Assembly: GCA_001828935.1 (NCBI GenBank)
Contig: MHZX01000063.1
Location: forward strand, 101,730 to 165,729
Direction of reading: 5' to 3'
Length of the DNA stretch: 64,000 nt
Origin: Rhodocyclales bacterium RIFCSPLOWO2_02_FULL_63_24
GTDB lineage: Bacteria > Pseudomonadota > Gammaproteobacteria > Burkholderiales > Rhodocyclaceae
This document shows positions 1 to 8,321 of this stretch, one piece after another (the stretch's first letter is position 1; each line of letters opens with the position of its first letter). The notes below the pieces were generated by a model that worked only from the letters and a program-made list of their open reading frames with translations, had not been told where the DNA came from and ran no database searches. Made by a program: the position numbers and the translations under genes.

Positions 1-29
1 GCCTTTGATGGTGCGATGCAAAAGCGCGT

Positions 30-806
30 TCAGCAGTCGCGGAACAGCGGCTTTCGCTTCTCGACAAAGGCGACCATGCCTTCCTTCTGGTCGGCCAGGG
101 CAAAGGCCGAATGGAAGCTGCGGCGCTCGAACAACAGGCCCTCCTGCAGGCTGGATTCATAGGCGCGATTGACCGATTCCTTGATCATCATCACCACCGG
201 CAAGGAGAAGCCGGCGATGGTTTCCGCGGCAGCCAGGGTTTCTTCGATCAGTTTGTCGGCGGCGATGACGCGTGCCACCAGTCCGGCGCGCTCGGCTTCC
301 TGGGCATCGATGAAGCGGGCGGTGAGACACATGTCCATGGCCTTGGCCTTGCTCACGGCGCGCGGCAGCCGCTGGGTGCCGCCGGCGCCGGGGAGGATGC
401 CCAGCTTGATCTCGGGCTGGCCGAACTTTGCCGTGTCGGCGGCGTAGATCATGTCGCACATCATGGCCAGTTCGCAGCCTCCGCCCAGGGCGAAACCGGC
501 CACGGCGGCGATGATGGGTTTGCGGCAGCGGGCGATGCGGTCCCAGTTGCGGCTGATGTAATTGGCCTTGTAGACGTCCATGAAGTCCCAGGCCGCCATG
601 GCGCCGATGTCGGCACCGGCGGCGAAGGCCTTCTCCGAACCGGTAAGGACGATGCAGCCGATTTTCTCGTCGGCCTCGAAGCCGTCGAATGCAGCGCCGA
701 TTTCATCGATCAGGCTGTCGTTGAGGGCGTTGAGGGCCTTGGGCCGGTTGAGCGTGATGAGACCCACCTTGTTGCGGGTCTCGACGATGATGTTTTCGTA
801 GTTCAC
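30..806 (-). CDS. Enoyl-CoA hydratase/isomerase family protein
   Basis: This 258-aa crotonase-fold protein probably hydrates trans-2-enoyl-CoA in fatty-acid or aromatic-acid beta-oxidation in the cytoplasm. The N-terminus has the typical [13 protein letters not shown] strand. The oxyanion-hole region reads [11 protein letters not shown]. The catalytic region carries [15 protein letters not shown] followed by [19 protein letters not shown], where the two acidic residues expected of true hydratases are present. The start is GTG, inside a GTGA overlap with the lptA stop, with an AGGAG ribosome site upstream. It is therefore translationally coupled to the LPS-transport operon, although no functional link to that operon is known. 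The exact acyl substrate cannot be read from sequence. Confidence 0.9.
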   Translation of the reverse strand: MNYENIIVETRNKVGLITLNRPKALNALNDSLIDEIGAAFDGFEADEKIGCIVLTGSEKAFAAGADIGAMAAWDFMDVYKANYISRNWDRIARCRKPIIAAVAGFALGGGCELAMMCDMIYAADTAKFGQPEIKLGILPGAGGTQRLPRAVSKAKAMDMCLTARFIDAQEAERAGLVARVIAADKLIEETLAAAETIAGFSLPVVMMIKESVNRAYESSLQEGLLFERRSFHSAFALADQKEGMVAFVEKRKPLFRDC

Positions 807-1435
807 TGCGCAGTCTCCTGACGTTGTGGGGCAATGCTCTCGGCGCCCTTCAGCACCGGAACGATGGCGGCGGGTTGCGCCAAGGCTGCCGCGCCGGACT
901 CCTTGTTCTTGGGCTGGATCACGGCGCGCACCCGCTCGCCGCTGCCGGGCTGGGCGCGAGTGCCGTTGGGACCGCTGGTGACGAAGTAGTTCTCGGTCCT
1001 GGCATCATAGGAAATGAACTGGCCGCGGACCTCGTCGAGTCCGCTCTTGACCCTGGCGCGGTTGAAGAACTCGGTCTTTTCGGCCTTGGCATCGTGCTCT
1101 ATGCGCTCCGCCTCGCCCTCGATGTATTCGTCCTGGGCTTCTCGCTTTTGCCGGAAGCGCGGCGGCACGCCGGCGCTGCCGGTGGCGACGCCGCGCTGGT
1201 AGCCGTCGTCGTCCTGGGTAACCACGATGCGCTCGGCGCGGATTACCAGCGTGCCTTTGACCAGTTGCACGTTGCCTTCGAATATCTGGACTCTCTTTAC
1301 GTCATCGACCGAGACCCGGTCGGCTTCGATATTGACCGGCTTGTCGCGGTCGGCTTTTTCCGCCCTTGCCGCGGTGGCGGCAAGCAAGGCGCCGGCAAGG
1401 CCGGCAATGACTGCGAAGCGAAGAGAAGGTTTCAT
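803..1435 (-). CDS. lptA: Lipopolysaccharide transport periplasmic protein LptA
   Basis: LptA forms the periplasmic bridge that carries LPS from the inner-membrane LptBFGC complex to LptDE. The 210-aa product starts with a Sec signal peptide ending near residues 24-26 (ATAARA), followed by an OstA-type beta-jellyroll domain containing [15 protein letters not shown] and [14 protein letters not shown] low-complexity, Ala/Pro-rich tail follows. It lies directly downstream of lptC (4-nt overlap) in the usual betaproteobacterial order kdsD-kdsC-lptC-lptA. lptB and rpoN, which often follow, are replaced here by an enoyl-CoA hydratase. Confidence 0.93.
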   Translation of the reverse strand: MKPSLRFAVIAGLAGALLAATAARAEKADRDKPVNIEADRVSVDDVKRVQIFEGNVQLVKGTLVIRAERIVVTQDDDGYQRGVATGSAGVPPRFRQKREAQDEYIEGEAERIEHDAKAEKTEFFNRARVKSGLDEVRGQFISYDARTENYFVTSGPNGTRAQPGSGERVRAVIQPKNKESGAAALAQPAAIVPVLKGAESIAPQRQETAQ

Positions 1436-2007
1436 GGTGTTCCGGTCCGGTTGCGATAGAGGGTGCCGGTAACGCGGCCGCGCAGGACCGTGATGCCGGA
1501 TCTGTTGTCGATGTCGAGCCCGCTGCCGTTCATCACGCTCTTGCCCTGGGTAATGACCACCGCATCATTGGTGCTTCCCTTTTCGTCGTCGGGAAACACT
1601 TTCAGTGTTCGTGTCGCCAGTACCGTGGGCGGCGTATCGCCCGACACGCTGTGACGCACCACGCGAACGTCGTCGACGAGGTCGACTTCCTTGCCGTCGC
1701 GGCCGATGTAGGCCGTGCGGGCCGAAATTTCGGAGGGCGGTTGCTGATGATAGGTGAGGTGTGGCGCGGTGACGACAGTCGTATCGTCGTCGGGATAGTG
1801 CAGCAGCTTTTCGGCAACGAGGGTGTGCTGCAGCTTGCCCTCCGGGTCGAAGCGCCGCACTTCGAAATGCTCGACCCAATAGTCTGCATCGTGTCGCTGC
1901 GGCCCCTTGGGATTGTCGCCCTGGACCACCCGATTGAGCCAGAACGTCAGCGCGGCCAGCAGTACCAGCATGACCAGTGGAAACATCGAGGCGGCGCGAT
2001 CCTTCAT
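1432..2007 (-). CDS. lptC: LPS export ABC transporter periplasmic protein LptC
   Basis: The 191-aa bitopic protein receives LPS from LptBFG and passes it to LptA. One membrane segment lies near residues 8-26 and is followed by a periplasmic beta-jellyroll (DYWVEHFEVRRFDPEGKL, and HLTYHQQPPSEISARTAYIG). I place the start at ATG 2007 because this forms an ATGA overlap with the kdsC stop. An in-frame start 30 nt upstream would extend into kdsC and add a non-hydrophobic leader. The C-terminus overlaps the lptA start in the same way. Confidence 0.9.
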   Translation of the reverse strand: MKDRAASMFPLVMLVLLAALTFWLNRVVQGDNPKGPQRHDADYWVEHFEVRRFDPEGKLQHTLVAEKLLHYPDDDTTVVTAPHLTYHQQPPSEISARTAYIGRDGKEVDLVDDVRVVRHSVSGDTPPTVLATRTLKVFPDDEKGSTNDAVVITQGKSVMNGSGLDIDNRSGITVLRGRVTGTLYRNRTGTP

Positions 2008-2552
2008 GCCAGGTATTCCGCCATGGCCGCGTCCCACTTTCCCTGGGCGCGGATGATCAGGTCGCAGACCTCGCGCACGGCACCGCGCCCGCCGCCCTTG
2101 GTTGCGACGTAATCGACGCGGGCGAGCACTTCCGGGTGTCCATCCGCCACCGTGGCGGAAAAACCGCAGGCGCGCAGGATGGGCAGATCGACCACATCGT
2201 CGCCCATGTATCCGGCTTGCGCGTGCGCGATTCCGCGCTGCGCCGCGATTTTGTCGAGCAGCGCGCGTTTGTCCTCGACTCCCATGTGCAGCGCCGCGAT
2301 GCCGAGATTCCTCGCGCGCATTTCAAGCGCGCGCGAACTGCGCCCGCTGATGATCACCACCTCGATGCCGGCCCGCTGCAACATTTTCAGGCCATGGCCG
2401 TCGAGGCTGGAAAAGGCTTTCATCTCGTCGCCCTGCGAGGTGAAGTAGAGCGTGCCGTCGGTGAGCACCCCGTCCACGTCGAATCCCATCAGGACCACAC
2501 CGGCTGCCTTGCGTGCTGCCGTGGTCTGCGCTGCGGTCGCGAGCTTGGCCAT
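2004..2552 (-). CDS. kdsC: 3-deoxy-D-manno-octulosonate 8-phosphate phosphatase KdsC
   Basis: This HAD-superfamily phosphatase of about 182 aa removes phosphate from Kdo-8-phosphate in the Kdo branch of lipid A/LPS synthesis. The catalytic DVDGV motif is at about residues 25-29. Motif II is IISGRSS, and the conserved YMGDDVVDLP motif near the C-terminus supplies the metal-binding aspartates. KdsC is a capless C0-type HAD of this length. ATG 2552 is chosen because it forms a TGATG overlap with the kdsD stop. A longer frame reaches upstream into kdsD. Confidence 0.93.
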   Translation of the reverse strand: MAKLATAAQTTAARKAAGVVLMGFDVDGVLTDGTLYFTSQGDEMKAFSSLDGHGLKMLQRAGIEVVIISGRSSRALEMRARNLGIAALHMGVEDKRALLDKIAAQRGIAHAQAGYMGDDVVDLPILRACGFSATVADGHPEVLARVDYVATKGGGRGAVREVCDLIIRAQGKWDAAMAEYLA

Positions 2553-3565
2553 CAGACCACTTTCGCCCGGAACAGGTCGTGCATGTTGAGCGCCCCGCAC
2601 AACGCGCCGGCTTCGTCCTTCACCAGCAGCTGGTTGATCTTGTTGGCTTCCATCATCTCTACCGCCTCCACGGCAAGACGGCGCACGCCGATGCTGCGCG
2701 GATGGCGGGTCATGACCTCGGCCACCGGCGTCGTACGCAGATCGCCAAAGCGCTCCATGGCGCGACGCAGGTCGCCGTCGGTGAATATGCCGGTGATCTT
2801 CGATGCCACATCGAGCACCACGGCCATGCCCATGCCGCCACGCGTCATGGCCGCTAGGGCGGCGGGAACCGGGACGTCTTCGGCCAGCGTCGGCACGTCG
2901 CTGCGCATGACATCGCCGACATGGGTGAGCAACTTGCGGCCCAGGGCGCCGCCGGGATGGGAACGGGCAAAATCCTCCGCGCCGAAACCGCGGGCGTCGA
3001 GCAGGGCGACCGCGAGCGCGTCACCCAGGGCGAGTGCCGCCGTGGTGCTGGCGGTCGGTGCCAGATTCAGCGGACAGGCCTCCTGATCGACACGGGCATC
3101 GAGATGGACGTCGGCTTCCTGCGCCAGCGAGGATTTTTCGTTGCCGGTGATGGCGATCAGCTTGCCGCCCAGCCGTTTCACCAGCGGCACGATGGTCATC
3201 AACTCGTCGTTTTCGCCGGAATTGGAAATGGCGATCAAGACGTCGTCACGGGTGATCATGCCCAGATCGCCATGCACAGCTTCGGCGGCATGGACGAAGT
3301 AAGCGGGCGTTCCGGTACTGGCAAAGGTGGCGGCGAGCTTGCGTGCGATGTGGCCGGATTTGCCGATGCCGCTGACCACCACGCGGCCGCGGCTTTCGAG
3401 TATCAGCGCCACGGCGGCGCGAAATTCCTGCCCCAGCCGCCGGGCCAGCGCGGCGACGGCCGCGGCCTCGATTTCCAGCACCTGGCGGCCCATGACCACG
3501 GCCCGATCCTCGTCATGGGCGCGAACCATGGACGAAAAATCGGATGGGCTCTTGGCTTGGTTCAT
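2552..3565 (-). CDS. kdsD: D-arabinose 5-phosphate isomerase KdsD/KpsF
   Basis: The enzyme converts ribulose 5-phosphate to arabinose 5-phosphate, the first step towards Kdo. The 337-aa product has an N-terminal SIS sugar-isomerase domain (VVSGIGKSGHIARKLAATF at about residues 75-95, SNSGENDEL, and an HPGGALGRKLL segment). A C-terminal CBS pair follows (MTRGGMGMAVVLD; VMTRHPRSI). I place the start at ATG 3565 because the frame upstream is not conserved-looking. It is divergent from the antiporter gene with about 75 bp between starts, and it heads the kdsD-kdsC-lptC-lptA operon. Confidence 0.92.
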   Translation of the reverse strand: MNQAKSPSDFSSMVRAHDEDRAVVMGRQVLEIEAAAVAALARRLGQEFRAAVALILESRGRVVVSGIGKSGHIARKLAATFASTGTPAYFVHAAEAVHGDLGMITRDDVLIAISNSGENDELMTIVPLVKRLGGKLIAITGNEKSSLAQEADVHLDARVDQEACPLNLAPTASTTAALALGDALAVALLDARGFGAEDFARSHPGGALGRKLLTHVGDVMRSDVPTLAEDVPVPAALAAMTRGGMGMAVVLDVASKITGIFTDGDLRRAMERFGDLRTTPVAEVMTRHPRSIGVRRLAVEAVEMMEANKINQLLVKDEAGALCGALNMHDLFRAKVV

Positions 3566-3640
3566 CGGGGGCTGGCGTTTATGATGGAGCCAAATTATAG
3601 CAACCGCGCCCGGCACATTCCTCCCCATCTCGCCAGCTCA

Positions 3641-5614
3641 ATGACCGATACCTTGCCACTCATCCTGTTGCTGCTCGCCGCCGCCGTCGTCGCAGTTGTC
3701 ATTTTCCGTACGCTCGGCCTGCCGCCGATCATGGCTTACCTGCTGGTCGGTGCAGCCTTGGGGCCGCATGCCGCGGGTTGGGTGCCGGATACCGAGCAGA
3801 CGCGGCATCTGGCCGAATTCGGCGTGGTGTTCCTGATGTTCAGCATTGGCCTCGAGTTTTCCCTGGCCAGGCTGTACAGCATGAAGCGCATTGTTTTCGG
3901 GCTGGGCCTGTTGCAGGTGCTGGCGACTGTATTGGCAGCGACTTTGCTCGCCCGCTTCGCGGGTATTCCCTGGTTGGCAGGAGTCGCCCTGGGCGGCGCG
4001 TTGGCGATGTCATCGACAGCCATATTGTCCAAGCTGCTCACCGAACGCGGCGAACTCGATGCGCCGCATGGGCGCGAGGTGATCGGAGTACTGCTGTTTC
4101 AGGATATCGCCGTGGTGCCGCTGCTGGTGTTGATCCCGGCGCTGTCGCAACCCCTGGAAGCGATGGCCGAAGCCCTGGTACTGGCCGGCCTCAAGGCCGC
4201 CATACTGCTGGCGCTGGTGCTGTTCATCGGCCAGCGCGCCCTGTCGGCCTGGTTCTACCTGGTGGCGCGCAGAAAGTCCGGCGAACTGTTCATGCTCAAT
4301 GTGCTGCTGATCACCCTCGGTTTGGCCTGGCTGACCGAGTTGGCCGGCCTGTCGCTGGCGCTGGGCGCCTTCACGGCGGGCATGCTGATCGGCGAAACCG
4401 AATACCGCTATCAGGTGGAAGAGGACATCAAGCCTTTTCGCGACGTGCTGCTGGGCCTGTTTTTCGTCGCCATCGGCATGCGCCTGAATGTGCCGCAGAT
4501 CATCGGTCAATGGCCGCTGGTGCTCGCCATACTGACGGCGCTGGTGGCGCTCAAGCTGGTCATCGTCGGCACCATTTCCCGGATGCTCGGCAGTTCGCCG
4601 GGAACCGCCCTGCGCAGCGGCCTGTGGCTGTGCGCCGGTGGCGAATTCGGTTTTGTCGTCCTCGCGCGCGCCGGCGACGTGAATTTGCTCGACGCCGGGA
4701 CGTTGCAGCCGGTGCTGGCGGCGCTGGTGCTCTCGCTCATGCTGGCGCCGCTGATCGTGCATTTCTCGGATCGGCTGGTGTTTCGCTTCGTCGCTTCGGA
4801 ATGGCTGCTGCGCTCGATGCAATTGACGCAACTGGCGGCGCAGTCGCTGGCCTCGGACAAGCATGCGATCCTTTGCGGTTACGGCCGCACCGGCCAGCAT
4901 CTGGCACGCTTTCTTGAAGTCGAAGGGGTTTCCTTCATGGCGCTCGATCTCGATCCGGAGCGGGTGCGCGAAGCCAGCGTGGCGGCCGAAGCGGTCTCGT
5001 ATGGCGATGCGGCGAAAAAGGAAACGTTGCTGGCGGCCGGCCTTTCGCGGGCCAGCGTGGTGATCATCACCTTTGCCGATATCGGCGCCGCGTTGCGGGT
5101 GATCCATCGCGTCCGCGAGCTGCGTCCGGACGTCGCCATCGTGTCGCGGGCGAGAGAGCAGGACGACGTTGAAAAGCTCTACGCCGCCGGCGCCGCGGAA
5201 GTCGTGCCGGAGGCTCTCGAATCGAGCGTGATGCTGGCCACTCATGCGTTGGCCCTGTCCGGCATCCCAATGCACAAGGTGATCAAGCGTCTGCGTGAGA
5301 TGCGCGAGCAGCACTATGCCTTGCTGCGCGGCTTCTTTCACGGCGCCACCGATGCCGGGGCGCATCTGGCCGACGCCGACCAGCCGCGCCTGCATGCGGT
5401 GACCCTGACGCCCGCCACCTGGGCCATCGGGCGCCGGGTCGGCGAGATCGATCTGGCAAGAGTCGGCGCTGAGGTTACGGCGATCCGCCGTCGTTCGCAG
5501 CGCGCGCTCAAGCTCGGAGCGGATCTGGAGCTGATCGAAGGCGATGTGGTGGTGCTGATCGGCACGGCGGCGGCCGTGACTGCCGGAGAGGACGTGCTGC
5601 TGCGCGGCAGGTAG
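3641..5614 (+). CDS. CPA2-family monovalent cation:proton antiporter (Kef/YbaL type)
   Basis: This 657-aa inner-membrane protein has about 12 hydrophobic segments over residues 1-385, beginning LPLILLLLAAAVVAVVIF. It then has a cytosolic RCK/TrkA-N domain (HAILCGYGRTGQHLARFLE, a GxGxxG nucleotide site near residue 410) and a TrkA-C domain at the end. The arrangement is that of KefB/KefC/YbaL K+/H+ antiporters, whose RCK domain binds NAD(H) or glutathione. Substrate specificity is inferred only. ATG 3641 leaves the first membrane helix at the N-terminus. A bidirectional terminator follows the stop codon. Confidence 0.88.
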   Translation: MTDTLPLILLLLAAAVVAVVIFRTLGLPPIMAYLLVGAALGPHAAGWVPDTEQTRHLAEFGVVFLMFSIGLEFSLARLYSMKRIVFGLGLLQVLATVLAATLLARFAGIPWLAGVALGGALAMSSTAILSKLLTERGELDAPHGREVIGVLLFQDIAVVPLLVLIPALSQPLEAMAEALVLAGLKAAILLALVLFIGQRALSAWFYLVARRKSGELFMLNVLLITLGLAWLTELAGLSLALGAFTAGMLIGETEYRYQVEEDIKPFRDVLLGLFFVAIGMRLNVPQIIGQWPLVLAILTALVALKLVIVGTISRMLGSSPGTALRSGLWLCAGGEFGFVVLARAGDVNLLDAGTLQPVLAALVLSLMLAPLIVHFSDRLVFRFVASEWLLRSMQLTQLAAQSLASDKHAILCGYGRTGQHLARFLEVEGVSFMALDLDPERVREASVAAEAVSYGDAAKKETLLAAGLSRASVVIITFADIGAALRVIHRVRELRPDVAIVSRAREQDDVEKLYAAGAAEVVPEALESSVMLATHALALSGIPMHKVIKRLREMREQHYALLRGFFHGATDAGAHLADADQPRLHAVTLTPATWAIGRRVGEIDLARVGAEVTAIRRRSQRALKLGADLELIEGDVVVLIGTAAAVTAGEDVLLRGR

Positions 5615-5620
5615 CAATGA

Positions 5621-5643
5621 AAAAGCCCGCCGAAGCGGGCTTT
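5621..5643. terminator. Bidirectional Rho-independent terminator
   Basis: A 9-bp perfect stem (AAAGCCCGC / GCGGGCTTT) encloses a CGAA loop. T runs sit on both strands, and the longer one is on the minus strand. It separates the convergent antiporter and pilin genes and can serve both. Confidence 0.8.
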
Positions 5644-5665
5644 GGGGCAGTGACGCAGGTCGGGT

Positions 5666-6376
5666 TTAGAGACCCATGCAGACGATATACGACGTGGAAT
5701 CGTCGACCGATGCAGTGGCGGTAGCAGCACCACCGCGAACGTGGGTCATGGCCACCACGCGAACCGAACCCGCCGCGGTGTTGCCATCGTCCATCGTGAT
5801 ATCGAGCTGTTTTGCGAACTTGCCAAGGATGCCTTGCGAACAGACCAAGTAAGTGGGGGCGAGGCCCGAAATATAGTTGGTGCCGTTAGCTACCCCCGAT
5901 TCGATACCGATGATGCCGCCATCAGCATTCTTGGGAACGAAATCAGTTACTGCCGCCGCATTTGCGCCAGCCGCCAAGGTGGTCGGGCCGGCTGCCAATC
6001 CGGCAAGGCGGACGTGCTGCCAGAAGCGGACGACTTCATCCGTTTCTGTTGTCGAATTCCACAGGCCATCGATGACGCCATTGCCCAGACAGACGCTGCT
6101 GGCGCAGGCTACGCCGCCGGAACTTGTGGGCGTCGATGCGTTGATTGCTCCGGTGATCAGGGTCGCTGCGGTGGAATGGTCGCCGGGCAGCGCCTTGTAC
6201 TTGTCCTGATAGCCGTAGATGAATAGTGGGATGTTGCGGAAGTCAGTGGCGAAGTTCTTTACCTTGGCGCTGTTGATAAGTTCCTGGCCCTTCAGCACGC
6301 CGCCCAGCAGCAGGCCGATAATGACCAGCACGATGGCAATTTCGACCAGGGTAAAACCGGATTGTTTGCTTTTCAT
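5666..6376 (-). CDS. Type IV pilin-like prepilin (orphan)
   Basis: The 236-aa product carries a class III signal sequence. A short basic leader (MKSKQSG) precedes FTLVEIAIVLVIIGLLLGG, with Glu at position +5 of the mature protein, so a PilD-type peptidase should cut after Gly and methylate Phe. The long globular part has four Cys and ends with a Cys close to the C-terminus (YIVCMGL). It could be a major pilin, minor pilin or pseudopilin; the sequence does not decide. ATG 6376 is chosen over ATG 6382 because the GGGGAG ribosome site is 6 nt from the former and abuts the latter. No other pilus gene is adjacent, and a sigma-54-type promoter precedes it. Confidence 0.85.
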   Translation of the reverse strand: MKSKQSGFTLVEIAIVLVIIGLLLGGVLKGQELINSAKVKNFATDFRNIPLFIYGYQDKYKALPGDHSTAATLITGAINASTPTSSGGVACASSVCLGNGVIDGLWNSTTETDEVVRFWQHVRLAGLAAGPTTLAAGANAAAVTDFVPKNADGGIIGIESGVANGTNYISGLAPTYLVCSQGILGKFAKQLDITMDDGNTAAGSVRVVAMTHVRGGAATATASVDDSTSYIVCMGL

Positions 6377-6418
6377 GATCATCTCCCCGCAGGGTTGTTA
6401 GTTTGGTAAGGTGCAATC

Positions 6419-6434
6419 AGCACTTATTGTGCCA
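6419..6434 (-). promoter_or_regulatory. Sigma-54 (RpoN) type -24/-12 promoter of the pilin gene
   Basis: On the minus strand the site reads TGGCACAATAAGTGCT: GG, exactly ten bases, GC, and a full TGGCAC at -24. The predicted transcript start is about 30 nt before the pilin ATG. Pilin genes are classic PilR/RpoN targets, which supports the call. The surrounding region is AT-rich. Confidence 0.65.
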
Positions 6435-6492
6435 TAAATAATAAATGTTGATATTCAATGTGCTGCATATAGTTGTTGAAGTTGGCTTGAAT

Positions 6493-6515
6493 GACATCTG
6501 TCGAATATTGGACAG
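6493..6515. promoter_or_regulatory. Candidate activator (PilR) binding site
   Basis: An inverted repeat CTGTC-N8-GACAG (6498-6502 / 6511-6515), preceded by GACAT, lies about 65-80 bp upstream of the sigma-54-type promoter. That is the usual distance for an enhancer-binding protein. PilR sites in Pseudomonas contain repeated TGTC-like elements. The link is inferred. Confidence 0.3.
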
Positions 6516-6608
6516 GTTCGTCAGCTATTTGGCAGATATGTCCAGCGCTTATCTGGTTACTATCGGGCGATCCTCTCCGCGTTTCGTCCTCGCTGCCGCC
6601 TCCATTTC

Positions 6609-8321
6609 GTGACGATTCTTCCGCTTCCCGCGACCCTGTCGGCCCGTCTGATCGCTTTGCGGCGCGGATTGCTGCTGGCCTTGCTGGCCGCTTTGTATGT
6701 GGTTCTCTGGCAGGAGCCGGAGACACTGCTGGGACGAACTTTTTTTGTCGTCCATCTGGGCCTGTTCATGCTCTGGCAGCCGTTCGTTCACGCCGAGCAG
6801 CGCTTGTCGATGACGTCGCTGCTTGTTCTGGCCGGCGTGGTACTGATCGTCGGCGTTTTCCTCAAGGGTTGGATGATCGCCCTGTGGATCATGATGCTGG
6901 CCGGCATCGTCGGCGGCAAGGTGTTGCTGTTCGGCGCCCGTGCGCCCCGGCTGTTCTACTTGATGGCGCTCGGTTTCCTGGTCGTTGCGCTGCTGGTGAT
7001 GGCGGCACCGCTGGCGGTGCAAATGGCGAAGCCACCGCAACCGATCCTGGCGCTTGGCTACCTCGGGCTGCCGGTGCTCTTGGTGGCGATGGCCCTGCTG
7101 CCGCAAGGGCAGGAGGCCGGCAACCCGCGCGAAGTGGTCGACTTCGTCTATAGCCTGTTCGTGTTCCTGCTCCTGGCGGTATTGATGCTGGGTAGCCTGG
7201 CGGCGATGCTGTTGTTGGGCAGCGGTTATGTCGAGGCCTTGCTGCAAGCACTGCTGCTGATGGGTTTGGTACTGCTGCTGCTCGGTTTGGCGTGGAATCC
7301 GCACTCGGGCTTTTCCGGCCTGGGCGGTCTTTTTTCGCGCTACCTGATGTCGATCGGCCTGCCGGTCGAGGAATGGCTGCAGGCGCTGGCCAATCTGGCC
7401 CTGCGCGAGGAAGACCCGCAAGCATTTCTCGAGCAGGCTTGCGCCGAAATCGGGCAGCGCCTGCCCTGGGTGCGGGGCGGCGAGTGGATCGCCGGCGGCA
7501 GCAGCGGCCGCTTTGGCGTAACCGATGGCCGCCGCTGGGAGTTCAGCCACGGCGGCATGGTTCTGGTCCTCTATACGCTGCACACGCTTTCGCCAACCCT
7601 GATATGGCACTGCAATCTGTTGGCGCAGTTGTTGGCCCAGTTTCATGCCGACAAGCAGCGTGCCCTGGCGTTGAAACAGTTGTCATATATGCAGGCGATT
7701 CACGAGACCGGAGCACGGCTCACGCACGATGTGAAGAACTTGTTGCAATCGCTGAACACGCTGTGCTCGGCGGGCGCCGAGTCGGGCGCCGAGTCGTCGC
7801 CGGAGTACCGCTCGCTGCTGCAGCGTCAGTTGCCGGCGATCAGTAATCGGTTGGCCGAGACCCTGGCTAAACTCAATGCGCCGCGAAGCATAACGTCCGC
7901 CCGCTGGAAGCCGGCCGCGCAATGGTGGCAGGATCTCCGGCAGCGCATGGTGGCGCTGGACTGGGTAAGTTTCAAGAGCGAGACCCCGCTAACAGGGGAA
8001 CTTCCGGCTGAGGTGTTTTCCGGCGTTGCCGAAAACCTGATTCGCAATGTCGCCGAAAAGCACTTGCGCGAACCCGCGCTCCGGGTGCAGGTTGAGTTGC
8101 TGCGCAATGACGCAGGTTTCCAACTGATCGTCTGCGACGACGGCTCGCCGATGGCGGAAGACATCGCAGCCAGCCTGTTTGTCGGTCCCGTGGCGTCGGA
8201 GAGTGGCTACGGGATCGGCCTGTATCACGCGGCGCGCTATGCACAGGCCGCCGGCTACCAGTTGCAACTGGGCGAGAATCGGGTCGGCCGGGTCTGCTTT
8301 CGGCTGGCGCTGGCTGGCTAA
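6609..8321 (+). CDS. Membrane sensor histidine kinase
   Basis: The 570-aa protein has an N-terminal block of about eight hydrophobic segments (residues about 15-255), a linker or GAF-like region, and a kinase core. The phospho-acceptor box is ARLTHDVKNLLQ with His near residue 372. The ATPase domain shows an N box (AENLIRNVAEKHL), a G1 box (VCDDGSPM) and a G2 box (SGYGIGLYHA). The HDVKNLLQ style recalls PrsK-like kinases, but no partner regulator or exopolysaccharide gene is adjacent. The start is GTG 6609, with no clear ribosome site. The stop codon overlaps that of the convergent cyclase gene. The ligand and target are unknown. Confidence 0.75.
   Translation: MTILPLPATLSARLIALRRGLLLALLAALYVVLWQEPETLLGRTFFVVHLGLFMLWQPFVHAEQRLSMTSLLVLAGVVLIVGVFLKGWMIALWIMMLAGIVGGKVLLFGARAPRLFYLMALGFLVVALLVMAAPLAVQMAKPPQPILALGYLGLPVLLVAMALLPQGQEAGNPREVVDFVYSLFVFLLLAVLMLGSLAAMLLLGSGYVEALLQALLLMGLVLLLLGLAWNPHSGFSGLGGLFSRYLMSIGLPVEEWLQALANLALREEDPQAFLEQACAEIGQRLPWVRGGEWIAGGSSGRFGVTDGRRWEFSHGGMVLVLYTLHTLSPTLIWHCNLLAQLLAQFHADKQRALALKQLSYMQAIHETGARLTHDVKNLLQSLNTLCSAGAESGAESSPEYRSLLQRQLPAISNRLAETLAKLNAPRSITSARWKPAAQWWQDLRQRMVALDWVSFKSETPLTGELPAEVFSGVAENLIRNVAEKHLREPALRVQVELLRNDAGFQLIVCDDGSPMAEDIAASLFVGPVASESGYGIGLYHAARYAQAAGYQLQLGENRVGRVCFRLALAG

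Noticed and set aside
4010..5617. 535-codon open frame antisense to the antiporter
   Set aside because: His/Gln/Arg-rich, no domain, and a mirror of a GC-rich gene with strong evidence on the other strand.
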